From positions 1 to 64,000 of the forward strand of contig NZ_FUID01000082.1 in the NCBI RefSeq assembly GCF_900163635.1: a DNA stretch of 64,000 bases, given 5' to 3'. Position 1 is the stretch's first letter. Each line of letters opens with the position of its first letter. The DNA comes from Leucobacter sp. 7(1). GTDB lineage: Bacteria; Actinomycetota; Actinomycetes; Actinomycetales; Microbacteriaceae. The translations under genes and the position numbers were made by a program. This document shows, one piece after another, positions 8,466 to 16,454 of this stretch. The notes under the pieces were generated by a model. That model searched no databases. It saw only the letters and a program-made list of their open reading frames with translations, and was not told where the DNA came from.

Positions 8466-8505
8466 CGCCAGTGGGGGCCAGGCCGAAGCCGGACCCCCAC
8501 TGGCG
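8466..8505. terminator. Terminator hairpin of the Bax inhibitor gene
   Basis: CGCCAGTGGGGG (8466-8477) is the exact complement of 8494-8505, with a 16-base GC-rich loop that can pair further. It lies 18 bases beyond the stop of the minus-strand Bax inhibitor gene and may also stop transcription from the left. Confidence 0.7.
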
Positions 8506-8522
8506 TCGGAGGAACGCAGCGG

Positions 8523-9365
8523 TTAGTCGCTGCCGCGCAGGATCGCGAGGAGGCGCAAGATCTCGACGTACAGCCAGATCAGCGTGACCATGAGGCCAAA
8601 GGCCGCGGACCATGCCCATTTCTCGGGCACGCGGTTGCGGACGCCGTTCTGGATGAGCTCGAAGTCCATCACCAGTGAGTACGCCGCGAGGAAGATCGCG
8701 AGAGCGCCGATGATGACGCCCAGCGGCATCCCGAACAGCTGCACACCGCGCAGGCCCCAGGGGTCCGAGTTCACGCCGGTCCACATGAGGATCATGTTGA
8801 CGACGGAGAACACGAGGTAGCCCACCATCGCGATGAGCACCATCTTGGTCATGCGGGGGCTTGTGCGCACCTTGCCGCTGCGGAACAGCAGCAGGGTCAC
8901 GCCGAAGACGGCGAGAGTGCCGATCACGGCCTGGGACACGATGCCCGACCAGCGCGCCTCAAAGATGCCCGAGATGCCACCCAGGAACAGGCCCTGGGCG
9001 ACGGCGTAAGACACGATGAGCGGAACGCTCGGCTCCTTCTTGAAGGAGTTCACGAGTCCGAGGACGAGGCCGATGATCGCCCCGGGAAGCGCGAGGATCG
9101 GCATGAACCAGCCCACGGCACCGAAGGCGAGGACAATGACAAAGAGCATCACCGTCTTGGAAATCGTGTTCTCGTAGGTCATCGGGCGGTCAGAGGGGGC
9201 GACGACCGGCGGCTGCTCGCCACCGAAACCTGCCTGCTCGACCGGGGTGTCAATGCCCGGGCGCTGCGTCTGCGCGGCGGGCTGATCGTAAATACGGCGC
9301 AGCTCGTCAGCGCTGAGGGTCTTGCCGTTCAGTGCTGGGTTGTTGCTGAGAGCCGGGTTGCTCAT
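8523..9365 (-). CDS. Bax inhibitor-1/YccA family membrane protein
   Basis: The 280-residue product has a polar N-terminal tail of about 68 residues (rich in Asn, Pro, Gln) followed by seven hydrophobic segments. The run ends in the family's typical last two helices (SLVMDFELIQNGV and TLIWLYVEILRLLAIL), which contain the acidic residues tied to pH-gated calcium leak in bacterial homologues. It acts in the cytoplasmic membrane; its role in actinobacteria is not established. The start ATG 9365 is preceded by GGAAAGGA. It stands alone, diverging from the glycerophosphodiesterase gene, with its own terminator. Confidence 0.92.
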   Translation of the reverse strand: MSNPALSNNPALNGKTLSADELRRIYDQPAAQTQRPGIDTPVEQAGFGGEQPPVVAPSDRPMTYENTISKTVMLFVIVLAFGAVGWFMPILALPGAIIGLVLGLVNSFKKEPSVPLIVSYAVAQGLFLGGISGIFEARWSGIVSQAVIGTLAVFGVTLLLFRSGKVRTSPRMTKMVLIAMVGYLVFSVVNMILMWTGVNSDPWGLRGVQLFGMPLGVIIGALAIFLAAYSLVMDFELIQNGVRNRVPEKWAWSAAFGLMVTLIWLYVEILRLLAILRGSD

Positions 9366-9500
9366 GCGTCGGAATCCTTTCCTGGCGTCTGGAGTGGGTC
9401 CAGTTTATCGATTCACGGCTTCGGAGCGGCTGTGACTTCGTCGGCTGTTCGTGCAGGGCGTACCCGCGTGACCCCGCAGCGCAGCGCAGGTGACGTGCCC

Positions 9501-9512
9501 TACGCTGGAATC
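9501..9512 (+). promoter_or_regulatory. -10 box of a probable leaderless promoter
   Basis: TACGCT at 9501-9506 ends six bases before ATG 9513, the same spacing as at guaB3, purN, the NTF2-like gene and arsR. This decides the start of the glycerophosphodiesterase gene, because in-frame upstream starts at 9432 and later lie before the promoter. Confidence 0.5.
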
Positions 9513-10535
9513 ATGTCAACGCGCGCGGCCGGGGGGCCGCTCATCATCGGGCACCGTGGAGCGCCGGGCTACCGCCCCGAACACAGTGCGGCGGCGTACC
9601 GCCTAGCGTTCGAGCTGGGGGCCGATGCGGTCGAACCCGACATCGTCGCGACCAGCGACGGGGTGCTTGTTGTGCGACACGAGAACGAGATCTCGGGCAC
9701 CACGAACGTCGCCGATCACCCGGAGTTCGCAGCCCGCCGTACGAGCAAGATTGTTGACGGCACGAAGCACACAGGCTGGTTCGTGGAGGACTTCACCTGG
9801 GAAGAGCTGTCGCGCCTGCGCTGCCGCGAGCGGCTGGCAAAGGTGCGGCCCGACAACCTCGAGTACGACAACACCGAATCGATCCTGCGCCTGCGCGATG
9901 TGCTGCGCATCGTGGACGAGGCAAGCGCGGCATCGGGTCAGCCGAAGCGGGTTGTTGTCGAGATCAAACACGCGAAGTTCCTGCTGCAAGTCGGCCTCGA
10001 TATCGGTTCACTGCTGCTCGCCGAACTCGCGGCGACCGGGTGGGATGCTCGCCCCGAACAGCTGATCATCGAGTCGTTCGAGCTCGGCGTGCTGGAGAGC
10101 CTGAGCCGCGCACGGGTCCGCGGCACGCTCGTCTACCTCACCGAACGGTTCGGCACACCGCCGGACGAGCCGCAGCCGGGGCGTCCGAGCCGCAACTACG
10201 CCTGGTACCGGAGCGATGCGGGACTCGATTTCCTCGCGCAGCGCGTCGACGGGATCAGTGTTGCGAAGGGCAACCTGATCCGGGTCAATGCGCTGGGTCG
10301 CGCGACCGGCCCCACCGATCTCGTGGCGCGGGCGCACGCGCGGGGCCTGCTTGTCTACACCTGGACATTGCGCCCCGAAAACCGGTACCTCAATGTCCGA
10401 TTCCAGTCCTCACTGCGCGGGGCCGATTGGGGGGACTGGCAGAGCGAATTCGGGCTGATCCTGAGCTCCGGTGTCGACGGTGTGTTCCTCGACCATCCGG
10501 ATCTGGGTGTTGCGCTGCGGGATGCGACAGCGTAG
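9513..10535 (+). CDS. Glycerophosphodiester phosphodiesterase family protein
   Basis: This 340-residue TIM-barrel enzyme hydrolyses glycerophosphodiesters to glycerol 3-phosphate and an alcohol. The catalytic and metal residues are visible: GHRG (His14, Arg15), PEHS (Glu23), EPDI (Glu41, Asp43) and His56. The closing motif GVDGVFLDHPD near the C-terminus is also typical. There is no signal peptide from this start, so a cytoplasmic location is likely. An in-frame ATG at 9432 would add 27 residues, but it lies upstream of the TACGCT box. The gene converges on the asparaginase gene with a 14-base gap. Confidence 0.9.
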   Translation: MSTRAAGGPLIIGHRGAPGYRPEHSAAAYRLAFELGADAVEPDIVATSDGVLVVRHENEISGTTNVADHPEFAARRTSKIVDGTKHTGWFVEDFTWEELSRLRCRERLAKVRPDNLEYDNTESILRLRDVLRIVDEASAASGQPKRVVVEIKHAKFLLQVGLDIGSLLLAELAATGWDARPEQLIIESFELGVLESLSRARVRGTLVYLTERFGTPPDEPQPGRPSRNYAWYRSDAGLDFLAQRVDGISVAKGNLIRVNALGRATGPTDLVARAHARGLLVYTWTLRPENRYLNVRFQSSLRGADWGDWQSEFGLILSSGVDGVFLDHPDLGVALRDATA

Positions 10536-10549
10536 TTCCCTGGCTGGCG

Positions 10550-11563
10550 TTAGCGCTGCGATCCGGCACACTCGCCGACGAGGTTGCGCTCCATCAGCGT
10601 GCGGAGCTCCGGCCCGTGCCAGCCGGCGTCGAGCAGATACCCGAGCTTCGCGGTCGCCGCTTCCACGGTGAGATCCGAGCCGTCGATGACCCCGGCCTTC
10701 GCGAGCTCGTGGCCCACGGCGTAGCGGGAGAGCTCGACCCCGCCGAGTGCGCACTGCGTGATCGCGACGACCGGAATCTCAGCCCCGATTTCGCGCAGGG
10801 CGCCGGCCATTCCGAGCCTGGCCATCGGCGCATTGCCGCTGCCGTAGCACTCCAAGATCAGGCCGTCAGGCCGTCCGCCCACTGCCGCCTGCAGATCGAG
10901 GACGGTGACGGCGGGCACGAAGCGGAATGTGAGGATCCGGGCCGCGCGGATCGTTTCCGGTGTGCCAGCCGCCGGGGTGCCCGGCATCCCGTGTGCACCG
11001 CGAGCGAGGGGGGCTTCGGCGCGGAACGCGGCGAGGGATCGGCTGTCGTGCTTCGTGGCGCGCACAGCCGGGAGCAGCGCCCCGCCGAAGGCGATTGCGA
11101 CGGGAGAACCGGGTGCTGCGCGCACCGAGGCTCGGATTGCGAGCGTGAGATTGTCGATCGCGTCAGTATCGGCGGTGCCATGCGGGAGCTGGCTGCCGGT
11201 GATCACCACGGGTACGCCAAGATCGGCGAGTTCAAAAGCGAGGCGCGACGCGGTGAATGCGAGGGTGTCGGTGCCGTGTGTGATCACGACGCCCCGCGGC
11301 CTATGGGTCCGCACGCGGGCGCGGATCGCCCGCGCGATCTTCGGTGCGGTGTCGGAGTCTGCATTCGCGCTATCGATGGGTGGGAGCAGGTGGTTCACGC
11401 GGGGCGTGATCCCGAGCGGCCCGCAGATTCCCGCAACGATCTGCTCCAGGATCTCCGGAAAATCTGGGTCCGGGGCGAGCCCCGCGTCGGTCGCGCGCAT
11501 CCCGATTGTGCCGCCTGTGGCGAAGACGAGAACGGAACGCGTGGACGATGCGGCGGCAGACAT
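10550..11563 (-). CDS. L-asparaginase (type I/II family)
   Basis: The 337-residue enzyme hydrolyses asparagine to aspartate and ammonia. Both catalytic threonine motifs are present: TGGTI at 16-20 (nucleophile Thr18) and HGTDT at 94-98 (Thr96-Asp97). The C-terminal domain ends with MERNLVGECAGSQR and carries the usual LTVEAATAKLGYLLD stretch. There is no signal peptide, so it is cytoplasmic. The start is uncertain between ATG 11563 and an in-frame ATG at 11572; neither has a well-spaced ribosome site. The reading frame remains open much further upstream (to 12211), but that part is antisense to the next gene and is not family sequence. Confidence 0.9.
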   Translation of the reverse strand: MSAAASSTRSVLVFATGGTIGMRATDAGLAPDPDFPEILEQIVAGICGPLGITPRVNHLLPPIDSANADSDTAPKIARAIRARVRTHRPRGVVITHGTDTLAFTASRLAFELADLGVPVVITGSQLPHGTADTDAIDNLTLAIRASVRAAPGSPVAIAFGGALLPAVRATKHDSRSLAAFRAEAPLARGAHGMPGTPAAGTPETIRAARILTFRFVPAVTVLDLQAAVGGRPDGLILECYGSGNAPMARLGMAGALREIGAEIPVVAITQCALGGVELSRYAVGHELAKAGVIDGSDLTVEAATAKLGYLLDAGWHGPELRTLMERNLVGECAGSQR

Positions 11564-11690
11564 GCCTCCCATTCTGGCCGATGGGGGAACTTTCCACAGA
11601 TTCAGCCGCACCGGGTGACGCGGATCTTGGCTCCGGGTATGGTGACCTAGGGGAGGGGCTCGCTGAAGTTCACACCCAATTGGAGACCAG

Positions 11691-12893
11691 ATGCGCCGGA
11701 TCGGCCGCACGTTTTCGCCCCTGCCCCATCGACTGCCCCTGCGACGGCACCGTGGTGCGCTGCCCGCACTGCTCGGTGGGGCGCTCCTTGCCCTTGTGCT
11801 GAGCAGCCCCGGTTCGCCGGCAGCTGCAGAGGCCCAGGCCGAACCGCCACGCTCTGACTGCGTATCCACGGCGGGGGAGGAATCCAAGGCGCAACTCGAC
11901 GACGCCGCGAGCACGGAAGGGCCGAGTTCTGCACCGGAACCTTCCGGACCGGTGACGACACCGAGTGCGGAGCGGGGTGCTGCCCCCACGGGGTCCGGGG
12001 TGCCCTGCGCGTCTCCGGACGAGGAAGACGTGCAGCGGCTCTCTCCGGGGAGCTCCGCGGCGGCGATCCAGATCGCGATGTATGAGGAGCATGTCGTGGC
12101 AAGCTCGGGTGCGCAGGCACGCGTGCTGATGCGGATCACCAACGCTGCGGGACAGGCGCTCCCGAACGAGACAATTACTGTCGTGAGCGACGACCCTGCA
12201 CACACGCTCACTGAGGTCGAGGACCTGGGGGATGGTCGCTATCGCGCGGGGGTTACTGCCTCGGACCGGGTGGGAACGGCGACGCTCACAGCCACGGTGG
12301 CGACGACATTCCCCGAGGTCACCGGGAATGTGACGCTCACGCAGACGCTGGGATTGCCGGCGCTGACGTCGACGTTTTCGCTCTCGCTCACCGAACTCCC
12401 CGCGGACGGCAAAGCCACAACCGAGGTGACCGTGTCCGCCCGCGATTTCCAAGGACGGCTGATTCCCGGTGCCCGGATGTCTCTGGCTTCGACGGATCCG
12501 GGACAGCTGCTGAGCGAGCTTGTCGAGACAGTGCCGGGAGAGTTCACCGCGACGGTGCGCGCATCCACGACTCCGGGAACGAGCACCCTCAGCTTGTGGA
12601 CGGGGGATCTGCCGAACGATGCGGTGCTGCCCCCGCCGTTGTGGTGGGCGGACGCGCAGCCGCCGGTGGCTGGAGATTTGAAGCCGGACGCCGGACGCCT
12701 GTATGAGCTGGAACTGACCCAACGGCCGACTGGTACTGACCCGGGCACGGGCACGGGCACCGGATCCGGCACGGCGTTGCCGCCGGCCCTGGCGAACACG
12801 GGAGCTGGCGCACCAGGGGGCACTCTCGCCGCCGCCGCATTCCTGACGCTTGCGGGTGGAGCCCTCTTTGGCCTGAGGCGCACGCGCGTGTAG
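11691..12893 (+). CDS. Sortase-anchored surface protein with Ig-like (invasin-type) domains
   Basis: This 400-residue secreted protein has an Arg-rich N-region and hydrophobic core (about 22-46) ending in AAAEA as the signal peptide, then a low-complexity Pro/Ser/Glu linker to about residue 115. Two beta-rich domains of the bacterial Ig-like/invasin type follow (about 118-225 and 228-330), with alternating Val/Thr strands. A Gly-Thr linker (TGTDPGTGTGTG) leads to a C-terminal sorting signal: LANTG (367-371), a hydrophobic helix and RRTRV. LAxTG is the form preferred by class E sortases of high-GC actinobacteria. No sortase gene is in this window. An adhesive or structural wall role is inferred. 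Confidence 0.82.
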   Translation: MRRIGRTFSPLPHRLPLRRHRGALPALLGGALLALVLSSPGSPAAAEAQAEPPRSDCVSTAGEESKAQLDDAASTEGPSSAPEPSGPVTTPSAERGAAPTGSGVPCASPDEEDVQRLSPGSSAAAIQIAMYEEHVVASSGAQARVLMRITNAAGQALPNETITVVSDDPAHTLTEVEDLGDGRYRAGVTASDRVGTATLTATVATTFPEVTGNVTLTQTLGLPALTSTFSLSLTELPADGKATTEVTVSARDFQGRLIPGARMSLASTDPGQLLSELVETVPGEFTATVRASTTPGTSTLSLWTGDLPNDAVLPPPLWWADAQPPVAGDLKPDAGRLYELELTQRPTGTDPGTGTGTGSGTALPPALANTGAGAPGGTLAAAAFLTLAGGALFGLRRTRV

Positions 12894-12935
12894 CGGTCCG
12901 TGAGAGCTCTGCCGCGAGATGTCAGGGGTCGCGCC

Positions 12936-12950
12936 TAGACTGGAGCCACA
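12936..12950 (+). promoter_or_regulatory. -10 box upstream of pcrA
   Basis: TAGACT at 12936-12941 matches the guaB3 -10 box exactly. It ends nine bases before ATG 12951. The transcript would have almost no leader, and GGAG at 12943-12946 would be at or just before the transcript start. Confidence 0.5.
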
Positions 12951-15548
12951 ATGAGCGAGTTCGAACTTCTGGATCCCGGTGCCCCCGTCGGTGGTGCCTT
13001 CGGCGGCGGTGCTTTTGGTGACGGTGCCGCTGGCGGCGTTGACCCCCTGCTCGACGGGTTGAACCCCGCACAGGAGCGCGCCGTGATTGCGCGCGGCCCT
13101 GCACTGCTGATCGTCGCCGGTGCCGGATCGGGCAAGACGCGTGTGCTGACCCATCGAATTGCGCACCTGATCCGGGAGAAGGAGGCCTGGCCCAGCCAGA
13201 TCCTCGCGATCACGTTCACCAACAAGGCCGCCGCGGAGATGCGGGAGCGCATTGGCGGGCTGCTGGGGAGCGCCGCCGAAGGCATGTGGGTGTCGACGTT
13301 CCACTCGGCGTGCGTTCGGATCTTGCGGCGCGAAGCAGAACGCTTCGGCTACGTGTCGGGCTTCACGATATACGACTCGGCGGACTCGCGGGCCCTGCTC
13401 AAGCGCATCATCAAAGAGCTCGACGCGGACACCTACGGGTTTACGCCGGCAAACGCGGGGTCGAAGATCTCGCGTCTCAAGAACGAGCTCACCGACGTCG
13501 ACGCGTACTCAGCAACAATGAACGCATCCGATCCGCGAGACCGCTTGTTTGTGGAGATATTCCGCATGTACGAGCAGGAGCTGCGGCGGGCCAATGCGTT
13601 CGACTTTGACGATCTGATCGGGCAAACCGTGCACCTCTTCCGGGCACACCCTGACGTGGCAGCGGTCTACCAGCGCCGGTTCCGGCACATCCTTGTTGAT
13701 GAGTACCAGGACACAAACCACGCGCAGTACTCGCTGATCCGGGAGCTCACACGGCCCGTGCCGCTCGCGCAGGTCAGCCAGCTCGTGCCACCCGTGCGGG
13801 ATCGGGAACTCGACGCGAACGGGCAGATCCCCGGGGCCAGCCTCACCGTGGTGGGCGATTCAGATCAGTCGATCTACGCGTTCCGCGGCGCAGACATCCG
13901 CAACATCGTGGAGTTCGAGCGTGATTTCGTGGGGGCCGAGGTCGTCAAACTTGAGCAGAACTACCGATCTACTCAGAACATCCTGAGCGCCGCGAACGCC
14001 GTGATCGGCAACAACTTCGACCGCCAGGAAAAGAATCTCTGGACCTCGGAGGGTGACGGCCCGAAGATCGTCGGATTCACCGGGTACTCGCAGCACGACG
14101 AAGCCCGTTTTGTTGCCGAGGAGATCGAGGATCTGCACCGTGGCGGCCTCGACTACAACGACATCGCCGTCTTTTACCGCACCAACTCGCAGACCCGTGC
14201 GCTCGAGGAACTCCTCATCCGGTCAGCCATCCCGTATCGCGTACTGGGGGGCACGAAGTTCTATGAGCGTGCCGAGGTGAAAGACGCGATGGCGTATCTC
14301 ACCAGCATCGCGAACCCGTTTGATCCGATCGCCTGGTCCCGGCTGCTCGGAGCACCCAAGCGCGGAATCGGCCCCATGGCCGAGGCGCAGCTCGCAAACT
14401 TCCAGGAGGCGGAGGGGATCACGCTGCACGATGCCCTGCTCCGCGCGGGAGAGCTTTCCTTTGGGCCCAAGGTGCGCGGCGCGATCCTAGGACTCGGAGA
14501 ACTGCTGGTGCGCGCGTCACGCATGGCCGCGGGCGGCGGCACCACCGACGTGATCGCCGCACCCGGAGAAGAACCGGAGGAGAAGACCCCGGCCCCGGTG
14601 GGCGACGTGCTCAAGCTCATCCTCGATGAGACCGAGATGATCGAAAAGCTCCGCGCCAAGCGGGACCCCCAGGATGACGCGCGCGCCGAGAACCTCGAAG
14701 AGCTTCTCGCTGTGGCCCGCGAGTTCGACGTGAAGCAGCCCGGTGCGGGTCTCCTCGCGTTCCTCACCGAGGTCAGCCTCGTGGCGGCAGCTGACGATCT
14801 CGACGACTCGAGCGGCACAGTCTCCCTCATGACAATGCACACGGCAAAGGGTCTGGAGTACCCGGCAGTGTTCATTACGGGGGTGGAAGAAGGACTGATC
14901 CCGCACCAGATGTCCGTTGATGAGGTCGGTGGCGTCAACGAGGAGCGGCGGCTCATGTACGTGGGCATCACGCGTGCCCGTGAGCGGCTCTACCTGACCC
15001 TTGCCTCGACGCGGGCCACGTTTGGCGATGTGTCGGTGGCCATGCCCTCGCGCTTCCTGCAGGAGATCCCCGAAGCGCTCATTGACTGGCGGCAGTCGCC
15101 CGGGGAAGTGACGAGCCGCGGCGGCACGGCCTCGCGCGCGCTCAACGCGCCATCGCGGCCGGGTGCCGCGGGGCCGCGCACACGGGGTGGTCGGGTCGAG
15201 TCCGCGGTCTCCTTCGGGAACGGCGGCGGATCCGGCGCTGCTGCCGTCTCGGAGCCCGCAAGCGGCAACATGCAGTCCGCGCTCGAGCAGTGGCGGGAGC
15301 GCAAGCGCGCCGCGAAGGCCGCACAGGCCTCCGGCGGCGGCTTCCCGAACACGATCGGACTGGGAAGCCGCGACAACGGCGACCTCGCCCTCGAAATCGG
15401 AGACCGCGTGCGCCACGACGAATACGGTGAGGGCCGCGTTGTGCACCTGACGGGTGCCGGAACCAAACGCATCGCACACGTGGACTTCGAGTCTGTGGGG
15501 GAGCGCAAACTCCTGGTCAAGCTCGCGCCCATTACCAAGGTCGAATGA
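12951..15548 (+). CDS. pcrA: ATP-dependent DNA helicase PcrA/UvrD
   Basis: The 865-residue superfamily 1A helicase works in repair and in clearing replication obstacles. Visible motifs are the Q-motif (LNPAQERAV, 37-45), Walker A GAGSGKT (57-63), TFTNKAA, DEYQDTN (Walker B), GDSDQSIYAFRGAD (motif III), QNYRST (IV), TMHTAKGLEY (V) and YVGITRAR (VI). A Gly-rich N-terminal extension (13-29) and a 35-residue insertion before motif III (PVPLAQVSQLVPP) are common in actinobacterial members. The C-terminus has the small RNA-polymerase-binding type domain (RVRHDEYGEGRVV). The stop overlaps a 22-codon frame (ATGA), and TetR follows on the other strand. Confidence 0.95.
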   Translation: MSEFELLDPGAPVGGAFGGGAFGDGAAGGVDPLLDGLNPAQERAVIARGPALLIVAGAGSGKTRVLTHRIAHLIREKEAWPSQILAITFTNKAAAEMRERIGGLLGSAAEGMWVSTFHSACVRILRREAERFGYVSGFTIYDSADSRALLKRIIKELDADTYGFTPANAGSKISRLKNELTDVDAYSATMNASDPRDRLFVEIFRMYEQELRRANAFDFDDLIGQTVHLFRAHPDVAAVYQRRFRHILVDEYQDTNHAQYSLIRELTRPVPLAQVSQLVPPVRDRELDANGQIPGASLTVVGDSDQSIYAFRGADIRNIVEFERDFVGAEVVKLEQNYRSTQNILSAANAVIGNNFDRQEKNLWTSEGDGPKIVGFTGYSQHDEARFVAEEIEDLHRGGLDYNDIAVFYRTNSQTRALEELLIRSAIPYRVLGGTKFYERAEVKDAMAYLTSIANPFDPIAWSRLLGAPKRGIGPMAEAQLANFQEAEGITLHDALLRAGELSFGPKVRGAILGLGELLVRASRMAAGGGTTDVIAAPGEEPEEKTPAPVGDVLKLILDETEMIEKLRAKRDPQDDARAENLEELLAVAREFDVKQPGAGLLAFLTEVSLVAAADDLDDSSGTVSLMTMHTAKGLEYPAVFITGVEEGLIPHQMSVDEVGGVNEERRLMYVGITRARERLYLTLASTRATFGDVSVAMPSRFLQEIPEALIDWRQSPGEVTSRGGTASRALNAPSRPGAAGPRTRGGRVESAVSFGNGGGSGAAAVSEPASGNMQSALEQWRERKRAAKAAQASGGGFPNTIGLGSRDNGDLALEIGDRVRHDEYGEGRVVHLTGAGTKRIAHVDFESVGERKLLVKLAPITKVE

Positions 15549-15613
15549 TCAGAGCCAGCGTCGCAGCGGTCGCTGCTGTGATGCTGGCCGCAGCGGGCAC
15601 TCCAGCACGCTAG
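15545..15613 (+). CDS. Possible 22-residue hydrophobic micro-peptide
   Basis: An ATG at 15545 overlaps the pcrA stop (ATGA) and opens a 22-codon frame. It would encode a short basic start and an Ala/Val-rich core (MIRASVAAVAAVML...), ending at a TAG that shares the CTAG with the tetR stop on the other strand. Coupled translation is plausible, and the product looks like a lone signal peptide or membrane peptide. Chance cannot be excluded at this size. Confidence 0.25.
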   Translation: MIRASVAAVAAVMLAAAGTPAR

Positions 15614-16239
15614 CCGAGAACGATACGGTATTCCGCCATTGCTCGGTGGAAGTCCTCATCGTTTGCAGTCACGTCGCCGTCGCCGGTCATCCAGTCGCTC
15701 ATCTGCGTGGTGATGACGCCGTGCATGAGTGACACTGCAAGCGAGGCCTCGCGCAGTGACGAGTCGAGCTTCGCGTGCTCGGGGTGCGCTTCAAGCCAGG
15801 CGGCCGCCGTCGCAGTGAGGGCGTAGCCCGATTCCAACAGCGACGACATGGTGATGCGGCCGGCAACAGGCTGCTCCGCGATCAGCTGGGCGCGCAACCG
15901 AGCCACTTCAGTGTTCACGTAGCTGTGTCCGATCGCGGCAAACAGGAGCCGGAAGACGCCGAGCGTCAGGTCGTCGGGGCTGCTGTCCAGGATGGAGAAC
16001 GCCTCAGTGCCCTCGGGCAAGTTGATCGCGCGACCCACGATCGCGTAGTCGCGGGCGGGAAAGTAATTGAAGAACGTGCTGCGGGAGATGTCGGCGCGCT
16101 CACAAATCGCCTCGACGGTGACGTTCTCGATTCCGAGTTCGAGCGCCAGCGACACCGCCGACGTCTCAATCGCGTTTTCGGTCGCACGACGTTTCCGTGC
16201 GCGAAGCCCCTCAGGCTTCTGTTCTCCAGTGGTGCTCAC
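15610..16239 (-). CDS. TetR-family transcriptional regulator
   Basis: This 209-residue regulator has a standard N-terminal helix-turn-helix (about 14-60: TVEAICERADISRSTFFNYFPAR) and an all-alpha ligand-binding domain without recognisable ligand signature. It starts with ATG 16239. Upstream lies a 54-base region bounded by perfect 12-base inverted repeats (16252-16305), a candidate autoregulatory operator. The divergent neighbour is the double-GGDEF protein, so control of that gene is possible. No transporter or enzyme typical of a TetR target stands next to it. Confidence 0.88.
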   Translation of the reverse strand: MSTTGEQKPEGLRARKRRATENAIETSAVSLALELGIENVTVEAICERADISRSTFFNYFPARDYAIVGRAINLPEGTEAFSILDSSPDDLTLGVFRLLFAAIGHSYVNTEVARLRAQLIAEQPVAGRITMSSLLESGYALTATAAAWLEAHPEHAKLDSSLREASLAVSLMHGVITTQMSDWMTGDGDVTANDEDFHRAMAEYRIVLG

Positions 16240-16251
16240 TCGGCGTCAACT

Positions 16252-16305
16252 CCAGTCGAAGCCTGGTCGGGAAAAGCTCGATGTTCCGAGCGTGGCTTCG
16301 ACTGG
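16252..16305. promoter_or_regulatory. Nested inverted repeat upstream of tetR (candidate operator)
   Basis: CCAGTCGAAGCC (16252-16263) is the perfect complement of 16294-16305. Between them GCTCG (16276-16280) pairs with CGAGC (16287-16291). It begins 13 bases upstream of the tetR start and lies between the two divergent genes. The overall length is more than a usual TetR operator, so a mobile palindrome is an alternative. Confidence 0.5.
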
Positions 16306-16454
16306 ATTGAGTCTAGCGAGACTGCCTGAGAAAGCCGAACGTGTCCTGTGTCGTCTGGATCCTCTGAGATTTCTCTGAGTTGAGTGTGTACGCTACGGGG
16401 TGGGGGTTTTGGGGGACCGCGCGGATTTTCGCGCAGTGGGGAGCGAGCAGTCTG

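Noticed and set aside
8174-8522. A small gene in the interval before the Bax inhibitor gene
   Set aside because: Frames here are Pro/Ala/Arg or Gly/Arg repeats, with no ribosome site and no hydrophobic or domain pattern.
10550-12211. Asparaginase with a 216-residue N-terminal extension
   Set aside because: The extension is antisense to the surface protein gene, rich in Ser/Ala/Arg, and all family motifs lie downstream of ATG 11563.
11670-13304. Minus-strand frame opposite the surface protein and pcrA start
   Set aside because: It is Arg/Gly-rich, without domains, and covers two genes and their promoter region on the other strand.
16380-16454. Earlier TTG or GTG start for the double-GGDEF protein
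   Set aside because: The TACGCT -10 box at 16389-16394 lies inside that extension, and GGGGAG precedes ATG 16455.
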